A DNA stretch of 64,000 nucleotides from NCBI GenBank assembly GCA_027604705.1, contig JADHYV010000032.1, positions 124,001-188,000 on the forward strand. Reading direction: 5' to 3'. Both the position numbers and the translations under genes were made by a program. The notes under the pieces were generated by a model. The model saw only the letters and a program-made list of their open reading frames with translations. It searched no databases and was not told the DNA's origin. This stretch comes from Allomyces arbusculus (taxonomy: Eukaryota; Blastocladiomycota; Blastocladiomycetes; Blastocladiales; Blastocladiaceae). Below are positions 33,769 through 45,140 of the stretch, piece by piece (the first letter of the stretch is position 1; every line of letters begins with the position of its first letter).

Positions 33769-34242
33769 AGAAATTTTGATGATGGGAATGAAGCGGCAAG
33801 CGCAGTTTTGGACCTTGTGTGGCTCATGGATGGCTCGTCGAGGTGGACAGGTGTGGAGAACCAAGTTCGCCAGGGCCTGGGAAATGCTCGCGTGCCGGCC
33901 GGCCCGTGCCAGGGCAGAGGAAAGCCGCGGATTTGCCGGCCGGCCCGCGCCACCACCGACACCGCTGTGCAACCGCCCCGACAAGGACGACGCGGACGAC
34001 CGCCTGGCCGCATTGCATCGCCACCCCACGACGCGCGCAACTTGCAGCAAAGTGCGCGCCGCGCGCCGCCGCTCTCGTGGACACCCATCGCTCTCCCCGC
34101 CGCGTCGCACGACCGGGCCCACGCTTCTCTCGCGTACTCGAGTTGCTCCATTGCTTGACCGCCAATCGACCGACCGACGGGCCAATCCACGTCCTTCCGC
34201 CGGCTCTCTCGCACCGAATCGACTTGACCGCGCGCGCTCAGC
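33769..34242. other. Intergenic ACBD5-like / PacC
   Basis: About 470 bp upstream of PacC. No gene or RNA recognised; presumably the PacC promoter and leader. Confidence 0.4.
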
Positions 34243-37043
34243 ATGGCCGGGTCCGACGCGCCGCAAGCGCAAGCGGCCGCGGCTGCCGCGGGGAACAACG
34301 ACGCGCAGCCGCCGCCTGCGACCGAGACCGTCGACGTGACGCCCTATCTCGACTTGCTCGCGCGCGACCCGACATTCCTGAACCGGTTACTCGACGCCGC
34401 ACAGCACCAGCAGCAGACCGGTGGGACACCGTCGCCGCCTCCCGCTCCTCGAGCGGACGCCGCTGCCGCCGCAAGTCCCCAGGACCGCGCGCTGCCAACC
34501 GCTCCCGACATGACCGCGTCGGTCTCCCCGCCCGCACTCAGTCCCCCCACCGCTGCCGCGTCCGACGCTGCCGGCGACGACTGGCCGTGCCAATGGACCG
34601 GGTGCGCGCAGCGCTTTGCCGACTCGGACGGATTGCTGCAGCACCTCGACGCGGACCACATTGGCCGTAAAAAACTCGGCAACCTGTGCCTCGAATGCAA
34701 ATGGGTGCAGCCGGACGGCCAAGTGTGTGGCGTGACCAAGACCAAGCGCGACCATATCACGTCGCACTTGCGCGTGCATATTCGCGCGCAGCCGCACGTG
34801 TGCGAGGTACCGGCGCTCTCTCTCGTTGGACGATGCGCGCGGGTGTGCTCACGGTTTTTACGATCTCCCAGATTTGCCAGCGCCGGTTCAAGCGCGACTA
34901 CGACCTGCGCAAGCACGAGCGGTCGCACGCGGCCGAGCCGTCCACAAATCGCGGCATCGCCGCCGTCGATAGCAGCTGCACACCGTCGCTGTTCAAGCAA
35001 ATGGAAAAGAAAATGACCGACCAGTTTAAGGCGCTTTTGCAGTCACATTTCCGGTCGTCCGGGTCGACGAGGTCGTCGCGGTCCATGTCGTCCAAGGAGT
35101 CCTCGTCGAGCGCGAGCTCGACGACGTCGCCGTCGCCAGCGGCACACGCGACGTCGGCAACAACGACGACGACGGGCGCGGCGAGCGCGGGGGCGGGGAT
35201 GCAGTACGCGCAGGTACGTGAGCGCGTATTTTTTTTTGGCTTGGCACGGTTTTCGCGGGTTGATGGATTGACGTAAAATGGCGCAATTTCAGAATGACGG
35301 GCTCGCCGACTTGCTCGGTCCGGCAGTCGGGGTCCCGGCCATCACGGCGACGCCGCCGGGATCGAGCTTGTCCCCAATGAATCTGGGCGGTATGGGTATG
35401 GATTTCTGGCGTGACTTCATGCGCCTCGCACCTGTCTCGACAGTCTGCCCTGGCGCCCTGGCACTAACGCTGAAACACCGCCAGGGTACACCTCGACGAC
35501 AACTCCCATGGCGCACGTGTCGCCGCCCATGGCGGTAAGCCCGTACGGGTCGTCCTCGACGACGACGACCAAGTCTATGTCCCCCGCCAACCTTGGCACC
35601 AAGCGGCCGGCGCTCGACGACCTCGACCAGTTCCTCGAAGACATCAAGCGGCAGCGCGTCGCGCCCGTTTACGACGAAAGTACGTTGCAACTGCGCCCGC
35701 TTTCTTTTCTTTCTCGCCTTCTCTCGCTTGCCCTGGCATTCCCACGCCTCTCCCTCGGCTGATCACTCCCACCCCCTCCACAAATAGCTCTGATGGCCGC
35801 GCTCGACACCCTCCCGCCCGTCCCGACTGACGACCCGTTGCTGGACATGGACCCGACCTCCCTGTCGACGGTCCTCGCCTACCTCGACACGCTCGACGCG
35901 AACATGATGCTCGACGCCGAACTCGCCAACCTGCTGGCGACCGACCCGCTCCTCGTCGGGATCCCGCCTCCCATCGGGTTCCCGCCGACCTACGCGACCG
36001 CCACCGCGCCGTTCGGGACCGCCCCACCCCCACCGCCGCCGGGCATTTTCCCACCGGGGATCGCTCAAGTCCCGCCGCCGTTTGCCGCGCCGGGGACGAT
36101 GCTTGGGATTGATCCGGCAGCCGCGACGGCAGCCGCGGCGATGTACGGATACGCGCCGCCCCCGCCGATGGCCGCCCCCATGATGATGGCCCCGCCGCCG
36201 CAAATGGCCGGGATGCCGCCGCAACTCCCCCCACGCCCGCCGGCGCCCCTCGGACCGGGCTACCTCCCCTACGCGTCCGCTCCGCCCGCGCCGTACGCCT
36301 ACGCGCCGAACCCCTACGCAACCCCGCCCTACGCAGCCGCCGTTGCCCCGGGCTACACGCACCCCGGCACGCGTTCGTCGTCGGGCACGCCGTCCTCGTC
36401 GTCCAAGGCGAACGACTACGAGGACGAAAAGGGCGCGATGGTGTTGGGCAACGTCAAGCCCGAAGACCGCCGGGCGGCGAGGCGCGCGAAACGCGAGGCG
36501 CGGCGCGCCGCGCGGTCGGCCGAGAGGAGTGGGAAGAGTGCGCCCCCGCCAAGTGGCGAGCAGCCGAGTTTGCGGCAGGCGGCGCGCGCGCTGGGCCGGA
36601 TGATGGTGCCGGTGGTCCCGCCGACAAGGGCGCACGCGAATCCGTATGCGGGCGCGTCGGCGCCGCCGCCGGTCGGGCCGCCGGTGATGACGCAGGCGGC
36701 GACGGAGACGGTCCCGCAGGTCGCCACGGAAGTGGAGAGGGTGCAGCAGACGGCGACGGAAACGGTGCCGCAGACGACGGTGGTCGTCCAGGCGCCGCAG
36801 GTGATGATGCTGGCGCCGCCCGCGATGAAGTCGCGCGCCGGATCGGTCCGGTCGGACGTGTCGTCGGCGGTCTCGGACGCGGACAGCGAGTTGGCTGCGG
36901 CCATGGGCAAGGTGTCGATCAAGGATCGCAGCGAGTTGCGCCGCAAGGCCGAGCATTGGGCGAAAGTGCGGAGGTTGCGTATGGCGTTGGCACAGGCGCA
37001 GGCGGTGCGGATTGGAGCTGCGGATGGGAAGCGCCGGGTGTAG
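34243..37043 (+). CDS. RIM101: PacC/Rim101-type pH-response zinc-finger factor
   Basis: Five exons: 34243-34806, 34872-35213, 35293-35389, 35485-35679, 35788-37043; 817 residues. Three adjacent C2H2 fingers at about 115-210: CQWTGC...H; CLECKW...C...KRDHITSHLRVH, the PacC hallmark; and, across intron 1, CEICQRRFKRDYDLRKHERSH. A KRPALDDLDQFLEDIKRQR block after the fingers corresponds to the PacC/Rim101 motif near the processing region. The C-terminal half is Pro/Ala/Met/Gly-rich, then a basic KxEARRAARSAER helix and a final HWAKVRRLRMALAQAQ. The family is cleaved at alkaline pH through the Pal/Rim pathway and then binds GCCARG sites. At intron 3 two GTATGG donors 6 nt apart (35390 and 35396) both keep the frame, adding or dropping two residues. 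The homologue is confident; processing is inferred. Confidence 0.85.
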
Positions 37044-37767
37044 GCGGAGAGGTGACGAGAAGGAGGAGGAGGTTGGGAGATGGAATTTTTGATATAGTTT
37101 TGTGCATTTACATTGAGAAGTGTTGGATGGAAAAGGACGGCTTGCTGAGGATGGGCTGGGTCACAGCGTGAAGTAGCACTGCAATTGCGCGCGTTGAGGC
37201 CGACAAAGCTCAGGCAAAGCAGATTGATTTGGTGGAACGAACAATATGAATTGCTCTGACTCGGCCGCCGGGTGCTTGAAACGTGGCCGCTTGCCGAACG
37301 CGCGTGGTGATCAAGCTGGTGATCAAAGTCGTGATCACCGCCAGTGAATATTCGGAATGATGCTTGGCTCCAGTTTCTGGACACAAACAGGTCCATCACA
37401 CCTCACCGCCGCGGCCCGTATTCACGGGCAAGACCGCACACCATCGCACACGATCCCACGCCACCACAAGGCTACACTTTTGCTTGCTGAGGCGTACTAG
37501 TGGGGAATCTATCAGCCTGAATCATTGCGAATATCGCCTGGGAAGGACGGAAAACAGAGCGCAGTACGTTGCAGGAAGGAGACAATATCCGGCGGTGTGT
37601 ACTCATTGGGCGCACTCCGGGCACGCAACTGTTTCTGTACTTTGCTGGCAACAGATGCACAGGCGAACCCGCAAGGCAGCAAAAAGGATGTGCATTTGAA
37701 TTGAACACAATCGAGCTTGACATCAAGTTAACTTTCAATAGACTGCTCAATTGGAGCCGGAAATGAT
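37044..37767. other. Intergenic PacC / tRNA-Trp
   Basis: About 720 bp of lower GC; no protein gene recognised. It ends at the tRNA-Trp 3' end. Confidence 0.4.
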
Positions 37768-37839
37768 TGACCTGTGAGTGACTCGAACACCCAGCCTTCT
37801 GATCTGGAGTCAGACGCGCTACCATTACGCCAACAGGCC
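37768..37839 (-). tRNA. tRNA-Trp(CCA): tRNA-Trp (CCA)
   Basis: 72 nt on the minus strand, no intron. A full cloverleaf folds: acceptor GGCCTGT/ACAGGTC with one G-U pair, D arm GCGTAATGGTAGCGC, anticodon arm TCTGA-CTCCAGA-TCAGA with anticodon CCA, T arm GGGTG-TTCGAGT-CACTC, discriminator A. The D and anticodon arms are nearly identical to the eukaryotic cytosolic tRNA-Trp consensus. The internal A and B boxes are intact, so it looks functional. Confidence 0.95.
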
Positions 37840-38108
37840 ATGTTTGCATCAATTCTATAGTTAATCCATACATGTGCGTCAGATGCGGTAGAAACACGCG
37901 TCATACCTTTCAGTCTTTCAACACATGCTCCCGTGCCTTCTCGTGCCTGCTTTCTGTTTCCACTTTCCCTGCATTTGTCGTGCAGTCGTTTGCCGCCGGC
38001 AGCAAATCCAGTTGCACCACGCTCGACGACGGTGATCGCGGCGACCCACCCGCACCCGCACCGCTCCAACTTGCCGCCTCTGCACGGCCGCCTACCGAAT
38101 CCCCCGCC

Positions 38109-38813
38109 ATGCTCGCCGCCGCCGCCACCCGCGCGCCGCGGCGCCTGCTGCACTCAACTGCGGCCACCTCGTCGTCTGGCGGCTTCTGGGCGGCCCTGAC
38201 GCAAGCGGCCACCAGCGCAGCAACTCGGAAGTCGCGTGCCGATTCCAAGCCCGTCAGCGGCGACGCCGACGCCGTCTCGGCCGTCTCGGAACTCGCGCGC
38301 TCGTCGTCCTCGTCTTCTTCGCCGCGGTCCCCGCGCGGCTTCACCCGGCGCCAGCCTTCGGGCGACAGCGCTCCGTTCCGCCGCGAACCCACCAAGTTCG
38401 TACAGCGTCCGCCGCGGCAACAATCGGCACGCGGTCCGTCCGAGTCGGACTTGTCCGGTCCGATCACGTTCGAGACGTACCAGCCGACGCCGCTCGCGGA
38501 AATGAATTTCGCGACGGGGAACCCGTGGGCGCGGAATGCGGCCAAGTTGCCGCGCGACACGCACGGCATGTTGACCGACGAGAAGGCGCGCGTGATTCGC
38601 GAGTACCTCGGCGGGGAGTACTCCCAGGTGAGCGTGCCCAAGGAGGTGGCGGCCAAGTTGTCCCCCGAGCAATTGAACACGGCCGAGATGGCGCTGCGCG
38701 TGCTGAATGCGAATGCGTCGTACCCGGTCAAGGAGAAGCTGGTCGTCTTGGGGACCGTGCTCGAGGGGATGACGGCGGGGAAGGTCAAGCGCGCCGACGT
38801 GCAGCAGCAATAG
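38109..38813 (+). CDS. Unrecognised protein with mitochondrial-type presequence
   Basis: Single exon, 234 residues. The first 45 residues (MLAAAATRAPRRLLHSTAA..., RKSRA) are rich in Arg, Ala and Ser and lack acids: a typical matrix presequence with an RxLHS-like cleavage context. Residues about 60-125 are Ser/Arg/Pro-rich. The C-terminal 100 residues look folded: TFETYQPTPLAEMNFATGNPWARN, then DEKARVIREYLGGEYSQVSVP and ALRVLNANASYPVKEKLVVL. I do not recognise the family; a fungal mitochondrial ribosomal or respiratory-assembly subunit would fit size and presequence, but this is a guess. The start is the first ATG of the frame after a pyrimidine-rich leader; upstream the frame stays open but is compositionally different. 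Confidence 0.65.
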   Translation: MLAAAATRAPRRLLHSTAATSSSGGFWAALTQAATSAATRKSRADSKPVSGDADAVSAVSELARSSSSSSSPRSPRGFTRRQPSGDSAPFRREPTKFVQRPPRQQSARGPSESDLSGPITFETYQPTPLAEMNFATGNPWARNAAKLPRDTHGMLTDEKARVIREYLGGEYSQVSVPKEVAAKLSPEQLNTAEMALRVLNANASYPVKEKLVVLGTVLEGMTAGKVKRADVQQQ

Positions 38814-38905
38814 GCCGCGTGCTGCGCATTGGTTTCGTTTTTGGCTTGGATCCCTTTGAATTTTTTTTTCATATACATAGCTGTATTCTCGTCCGTTCCC
38901 TCCGC

Positions 38906-39946
38906 TTACTTGGTCACGACGCAATAATGGTTATCCCGGTCATACCCGCTCCGCACGACCGTACCACCGGCAGCACGCACCTCCTCCTCGAGCTCGCCCT
39001 GCTTGTACAGGTGGTAGTACCGCTGGTAGACCACGTCTTTGCTCCCGTCACGCTCGACGATGGGACCCTTGACCGTCGCGGCCATGCGCGTCGGCAAGTG
39101 CCAAGGGACATACACATCCTGACCAGGGAATTGCCGCTTCGATCCTTGCTCGAGCGCCCAAACGTAGACGAGCGCGTGCCCGCCGGGACGCACGACGCGC
39201 AGAAGTTCGCGGATCGCGGCGATGCGCCGTGTGGGGGAGGACAGGTGGTGGATCACGGCGATGGAGATGGCAAAGTCCTAGTGTGCCGGTTTGCGGTCAG
39301 GCGAAATGAAATGTGCACGGTCGCGGGGGAGGGGAGGCGACGTACAAAACGGTTGGTCGGGCAGGGGACGGCGAGCGCGTCGCCGACTAGGCCGTCGAAT
39401 CCGCGGTCGCGCACGATCTTGATCAAATTCGCGCTCCTACGTTCGTTTGTCGCTTGTGAACAAGCTGCAACTGCACTCATGCCTGCGATGAACCCCCACA
39501 ACGTACCGATCCACCCCCACCGTCCACACGTCGCGGTTCACGCCCAAATACTTGCCGTTTCCGCACCCGACATCGCACCCGATACTGCCCGGTTTCTGCT
39601 CGAGCAGGAACTGTTCGACGACGGGCCACGGCTACTGCACACATCGCGGTCAGTCTTTCCTCGGCGCTGATCACTTGCTCGAGCATTCGCGCACCTTGTA
39701 CCGCGTGCTGCTGAAATGCTCAGCAATGTCCTCGTACACTTGGTGCACGGATTCGGCCTCGAGCGCTGCGTGGTTGCTGACGGACGCGAGGTCAACGACA
39801 GTCGGAGCGAGCGAACGCTTGCCGGGGGTGGTGGACGTGGAAGCGGGCGCCGTGGAGCTGCTGGACGGGGTGGCCGCGCGTGCCTGCAGCAGGGATTGGG
39901 TTGCTGGTGGTCGCGGCGGCTGTTGGTCCATGATTGTCGTAGTCAT
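38906..39946 (-). CDS. TRM9: tRNA wobble-uridine methyltransferase Trm9
   Basis: SAM-dependent methyltransferase that completes mcm5U at the wobble position of tRNA-Arg(UCU) and tRNA-Glu, working with Trm112. Four exons on the minus strand: 39946-39695, 39631-39507, 39436-39346, 39277-38906; 279 residues. Exon 1 ends with VYEDIAEHFSSTRYK, exon 2 begins PWPVVEQFL; together these are the Trm9/ALKBH8 entry motif 'iA.hFs.TRyKpWP.v..Fl'. SAM site: DVGCGNGKYL at about 105-114, then GVDRS across an intron. Later IAVIHHLSS and LLRVVRPGGHALVYVWALEQ are family blocks, and the C-terminus ends in YRYYHLYKQGELEE... CVVTK style. The N-terminal 50 residues are Ser/Thr/Pro-rich and non-conserved; the second Met (39931) is an alternative start. 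There is no AlkB domain, so this is the fungal Trm9 form. Followed in tandem by GET3 on the same strand. Confidence 0.88.
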
Positions 39947-40240
39947 GATCGTGGCACCGCAGGTGATTGCGAACTTGCGAAGTGTGTAGTGGAAGAAGAG
40001 CTGGGGCGAGACGAACTCGTGGTTCGAGGCACCAGAGCCGCCAGCAGCACCGACCGACCACCGACTACCACAACAGCACGGCCGAAACACGACGATATCA
40101 TTGGCACTCTTTACAAGCCTGGAAAAACGCGCAACGGAAACAACCACGAAAGCATCAAGCAAAAAAAACCACCTGAAACGGAACGACCCCCGATCCCGAT
40201 CTGTACACGCCCACCGCGGCCGCACCGCGGCGACCCGTCC

Positions 40241-41536
40241 TTACTGCGGCGGGACAAACGGCTCGACGAGCTTTTGCGAAAACTCCTCGATCTCCTTGGC
40301 GCCGCGCACTTCCTTGGTGAGCAACGGCAGCTTGACAACGTGGAAGTCCGAGTAGAGCTCGTGAATCTGCTCGAGGTACTTTTGCTGCATCTTGTACCGC
40401 ACGTTGCAGTGCTCGCAGGTCGAGTCCTTTTTCGGGAAGAGCAGTTGGTTGACAATGATGTTGTGCGTGTCGATGTGGTAGGACGTGAGCTCCTGAATCA
40501 TGCGCTCTGTCTCGTAGAGCGACAGGAACTCGGAAATGCACACGCAGATGAAGGTCGTCTTGTCCTGGATGCCGAATAAAGGGGGGTGATGGTCAGGTTC
40601 GCGTCGTCAGTGCGGAGCGGGGAGAAAAGGTGAATTGGGGAGCGTACCGGGTCCTGGAACTGCTTGTTCACTTCCTGAATCACCTCACGCATGCCCTCGA
40701 GCTTGGCAAACATGTCCTCGGAGTTGCTGTTGATGCCCATCATGCCCGACATTTGCGAGAGCAGCGGCGCAAACCGGCCAGAGAATTGCGAGATCTTGGC
40801 CAGCGCCTTTTCGAGGACTGCGGGGAACGACAGGAAGCGCAGCGTATGGCCCGTCGGCGCCGTGTCAAAGACAATGACCGAGTAGTCCATGGACTTGACG
40901 AGCCTAGTCGGGGAGAAACAGTGGGTCAGGCTCATGCTCGGGAGCAAGGATTCGCGAGAGAGAAGGAGCGCGTACTTCATGACCTCGGCAAACCCCATGG
41001 CCTCGTCGACACCGGGAATCGCAAACGCCAGGTCCTGCATCATGCCGTTCATGGCGCCGCCGTCCGGGTCTATCCGCGATGCGCCGTACGTCAGTATTCC
41101 ACCCAGCGAGGTGCGCTCGTTGGGGCCGCCGAAGAAAACGCACTCTGGTCCATCATCTCCTGGATCGACGCGTTCGGGTCGATTTCCATGGCAAAGAGGT
41201 TGTCAAAGCCATTGATCTTGGTCGGGTCCTTGCCAAACTTTTGGCCAAAGGCGTCCGAGAGGTTGTGCGCCGGATCGGTCGAGATCAGCAGCACCGACTC
41301 GCGCACTTTTGACAGCTGCACGGCTAGCGAGCAACTTGACGTGGTCTTGCCTAGATCGCGCACGCGCGCAAGCGCAGGGTCAGCGCATGGACATGCGGAG
41401 CGTGCGGCATAAGGCTGTTCTGGTACGGACCGACACCGCCCTTGCCGCCGACGAAAATCCACTTGAGCGAGTCCTGCTCAAGCACGTTGCGCAGGTTCGG
41501 CTCAAACTCGAGGTCGTCGTAGTGTGCCACGGCCAT
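40241..41536 (-). CDS. GET3: Tail-anchored protein targeting ATPase Get3
   Basis: Cytosolic dimeric ATPase of the ArsA/GET3 family that carries tail-anchored proteins from Sgt2/Get4-5 to the Get1-2 receptor at the ER. Five exons on the minus strand: 41536-41431, 41350-41144, 41069-40976, 40903-40648, 40564-40241; 328 residues, normal for the family. The deviant P-loop GGKGGVGKTTSS spans residues 30-41; switch [20 protein letters not shown] follows, with catalytic Asp at 61. [13 protein letters not shown] is the A-loop region of switch [18 protein letters not shown] the client-groove helix, and CEHC the zinc-binding pair at the dimer interface. All splice choices restore family sequence exactly. 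The start is the ATG at 41536; the short N-terminus fits fungal Get3. It lies head-to-head with ERG7. Confidence 0.95.
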
Positions 41537-42091
41537 GATGATGTTGCAGCAGGCGGGTTGAGCTGGGTGATTGCGAGCGCGGGGAGCGTGGAGAAGGTGT
41601 CAAAATTCGCGACAGAGTCGGTCCAGGTCGTGAGCAGCGTCGTTGGCCGAATCGAACGAGAAGCCGGGCGAAGATGGTTGGCCGACACGTTGGCGGCGCG
41701 ACCATGAAGCGCAGCAGGCGGGCGCGATAGATGTGACAGGCTAAGTATCCACCGCACAAGCAGGCAAAGGCAACCAAGTCAGACGCACGTGTGCGGAGGA
41801 GATTGGCAAGATCGCTCCTTTGCCGCTTCGCCAAGCATGCTTCCACCAACCTTCAGTCGAAATGGACGTGTGCCGCCGGCACCGACGACGACCACGACGA
41901 CGCGCTCGCCATCCACCCATTTTTGCACGAACAACAGCGCTAGAAGGAGCGCAACCGCGCGCATACAAATTGCTGCAAGGCCGGCCGACCGACATTCAAG
42001 CGCCGACACGCTGCAACCCAGCCTGTCCACGCATCGCGACTTTGCAGCACGATCTGCCAGTGATCCCGACCCAGATTCGACCCTGATCGCC
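41537..42091. other. Divergent intergenic region GET3 / ERG7
   Basis: About 555 bp between head-to-head genes, presumably the shared promoter region. No RNA gene or further coding sequence recognised. Confidence 0.45.
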
Positions 42092-44391
42092 ATGACCACG
42101 CCCAAGTCGCGCGTACTGCGCACGACACACTTGCCGCCCGTGCCGGAAATGCCCGCCGACGCGCACACGGACCGGTCAAAATGGTTCTTGTGCGTCGACG
42201 ATGGCCGCCAGTGGTGGGAGTACCGGCCTGACGCCAAGGAGCCGCAGTCGGACATTGACCGATTCTGGCTCGGCCAGCTGGCGGTGCGCAGCGTTGATCT
42301 CGACACTGTCCACCTGTTCACGGACGCTGACCGCCGACGGACCCAACGAATTAGGAAGACAATGGCGCGCTCCCGGACCCGCAGACCGTCACTGGGGCCG
42401 TGCGCAACTCGATGCACTTCTTGACACGGCTGCAGACCGACTCGGGCCACTGGGCGGGCGAGTACGGTGGCCCCATGTTCCTGATCCCAGGCCTGGTGAT
42501 TGCCTGGTACGTGACAGGCCGGTCCGAGACGCTCCTGCCGCGCGCCTACCGGATCGAGCTCGTGCAGTACCTGCGGCACCGCGAAGTGCAACCGAACGGC
42601 GGGTGGGGCATCCACATCGAGTCTCCTGCGACCGTGTTTGGCACGGCGCTCAACTACGTTGCGCTGCGCATTCTCGGCGTGCCCGCACACGACCCGGTCT
42701 GCGAGCGCGCGCGCAAGGTCCTGCACGCGCTCGGCGGTGCGACGGGCATTCCGTCGTGGGGCAAGTTCTGGCTCTCCGTTATGAACTGCTACAACTGGGA
42801 TGGGCTCAACCCGATTCCGCCGGAACTCTGGCTTCTGCCCTACGCGGCCAACCCGATTCACCCGGGCCGCATGTGGGTGCACACGCGCATGGTCTACTTG
42901 CCCATGTCCTACATTTACGCGCGCCGGCTCTCGGCCGAGGCGCACGACCCGCTCGTGCAGGCATTGCGGTCGGAGCTCTACGTCGAGCCATTTGATTCGA
43001 TCAAATGGTCAGCGCAAAAGTTTAACGTGTGCGCCGTCGACCGGTACGTGCCGCAGTCGAGCTTTGGCAAGCTGGCGTGGACTGTGATTGGCATGTACGA
43101 GGCCGTGCACTCGACGTGGTTGCGCGACTGGGCCGTTGACCACGTGCGGCAGCTCTGCTTCAACGAGGACGACAACACCGAGTTTCTCGACCTCGGGCCC
43201 GTCAACAAGGCGCTCAACATTATCGTCACCTATCACGCGTGCGGCGCCGACTCGGACCGGTTCCGCGCGCACGAGCGCACCGTCGCCGATTTTATGTGGA
43301 TGTCGGACGATGGTATGCGCATGAACGGCACGAACGGGTCGCAGCTGTGGGACACGGCATTCATCGTACAGGCCGCGACCGAGGCGCAGATTGTGACTGA
43401 GTACCCGGAGACGTCTGCAAGAGCACTCGCGTTCCTCGACGCGTGCCAGATCAAGCGCAATGCGCCGTTCGAGACGTACCGGCAGCAGGCCAAGGGCGCG
43501 TGGCCCTTTTCGAACCGGCAGCAGTCGTACACGGTCTCGGATTGTACTGCCGAAGGGCTCAAGGCGACGCTCATGCTGCAGAACGCGCTCGGGTCCAAGC
43601 GTGTCAGCGATCGCCGGGTGCAGGACTCGGTCGACGTGCTCCTGTCGATGCCCAACCGCGACGGCGGGTTTGCATCGTACGAAATTATTCGCGGCCCGTC
43701 ATGGCTCGAGGCGCTGAACCCAGCCGAGGTGTTTGGCAAAATCATGATCGAGTACTCGTACCCCGAATGCACCACGTCCTCGGTCCTCGGGCTCATGGCC
43801 TACACCAAGTACATCAACGATGGGTACCGCACCAAGGAAGTGGCGCGTGCGATCCACCGCGCCGTGAAATTCATTCTTAAGGACCAACGCAAGGACGGGT
43901 CGTGGTACGGCGCGTGGGGTGTGTGCTTCACCTACGCCGGCTGGTTCGCCGTCGAGTCGCTCGTGGCGGCGACGGGCGCGACGTATGCCACGTCCGATGC
44001 TCTGCGGCGCGCGTGCGCGTTCTTGGTCGCGCACCAGCGCGAGGACGGCGGGTGGGGCGAATCGTACAAGGCGTGCGAAGTGGGCGAGTGGGTCGAGCAC
44101 CCGCAGGGGTCGCAGGTCGTGAATACGGCGTGGGCGCTGCTCGCGCTCTTGCGCGCCGGGTACCCGGACGAGGCCGTGATTCGCAAGGGGATCGACTTGC
44201 TGCTGCGCCGCCAGTTGTCAAACGGCAGTTACCGGCAAGAAGGGATAGAGGGCGTGTTCAACAAGAATTGCATGATCTCTTACCCGAACTACAAGCTCTA
44301 CTTCCCAATGTGGGCGCTCGCGCGGTACGCGAATACGTACAAGGACCCGAAGGTCGTCGAGGACGTGGTGCGCGGGCGGCGTGTTGCGTAG
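42092..44391 (+). CDS. ERG7: Lanosterol synthase (oxidosqualene cyclase)
   Basis: Cyclises 2,3-oxidosqualene to lanosterol on ER or lipid-droplet membranes, committing squalene to sterols. Two exons, 42092-42283 and 42355-44391 (intron 71 nt); 742 residues, the usual length. The catalytic motif DCTAE starts at about residue 460, preceded by QSYTVS; the Val two residues before the Asp matches human Val453, the lanosterol-type choice (cycloartenol synthases have Ile). QW repeats are clear: GHWAGEYGG, GGWGIHIE, GGFASYE, GSWYGAWG, GGWGESY, GSYRQEG. MWVHTRMVYLPMSYIYA and the C-terminal NKNCMISYPNYKLYFPMWALARY are also typical. The intron was placed to give WLGQLA-EDNGALPDPQT, which restores family spacing and frame. 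A sterol cyclase rather than a hopene cyclase is indicated by DCTAE instead of DxDD. Confidence 0.95.
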
Positions 44392-45140
44392 GTTCGATTG
44401 GTTGGAGCGAGTTTTTACGAACGCTTTGTCGATTTGAGCCCCAAAAATGAGATTCAATTTTTCCAGCATTTACAGAGACGCTCAAAAGTGATGGAGAAGG
44501 AAACCAAATACATGAGCAAGAGGTTATTGAATCATTGCTAGCGGTAACAGCGGCCAGACCGCAGATGCGCGAGTAAATCACGCATGCAGGGAGAGATTAC
44601 ACATGCTCCTGGCGACTTACACGTTCCTGGTCGGTTTCTCGCTGGTGTCGATAACAATGATGGCCGTATCAGCGAGGCATCAAATCACGAGGAGCGCACA
44701 GACTCTCATTCTGCTTTCAAAAGGCGCGCAGTGCATTTCTCTTGGCTGAGTAACACAGCGCTGCTTGATGTTTGGTCCGATATTACTGTTTCGGGTCCTT
44801 GGGCATTCACAAACTCATCAGTGCTATGCCTTTCGGCTCTCGTTCGCGTTGAACACAATAATCACGCAACGAAAGTGTCGATTTGGTACTAAAATGGCCA
44901 ACCGACACCGATGAACGAAAAGTCGATTCTTCACCTGCCGCATGACCGCAACAGCGATTGTGCTATTTGTCCCGCCGGAAGCTCATGCCTAAGGCCACAG
45001 CCAGGCGCCTCGTCTTCATTTTCACCATCACAAGATGTTCGCTTGCTTGGTTCGGTGCTGTCGAATGATATCGGTATACCGCTGCAATGCATTGCCAAGT
45101 GGACAGCCCGTTGTTATTCAATTTCACAAAACGTGGAGGT
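44392..45140. other. Convergent 3' intergenic region ERG7 / BMT6
   Basis: About 750 bp of lower GC between two stop codons. No gene or RNA recognised. Confidence 0.4.

Noticed and set aside
42284-42354. Apparent frameshift near the 5' end of ERG7
   Set aside because: Explained by a 71-nt GT-AG intron that restores frame and family spacing exactly.
40241-44391. Functional cluster GET3-ERG7 (both ER-related)
   Set aside because: Simple head-to-head neighbours; no other sterol or GET-pathway gene nearby, so no basis for a cluster.
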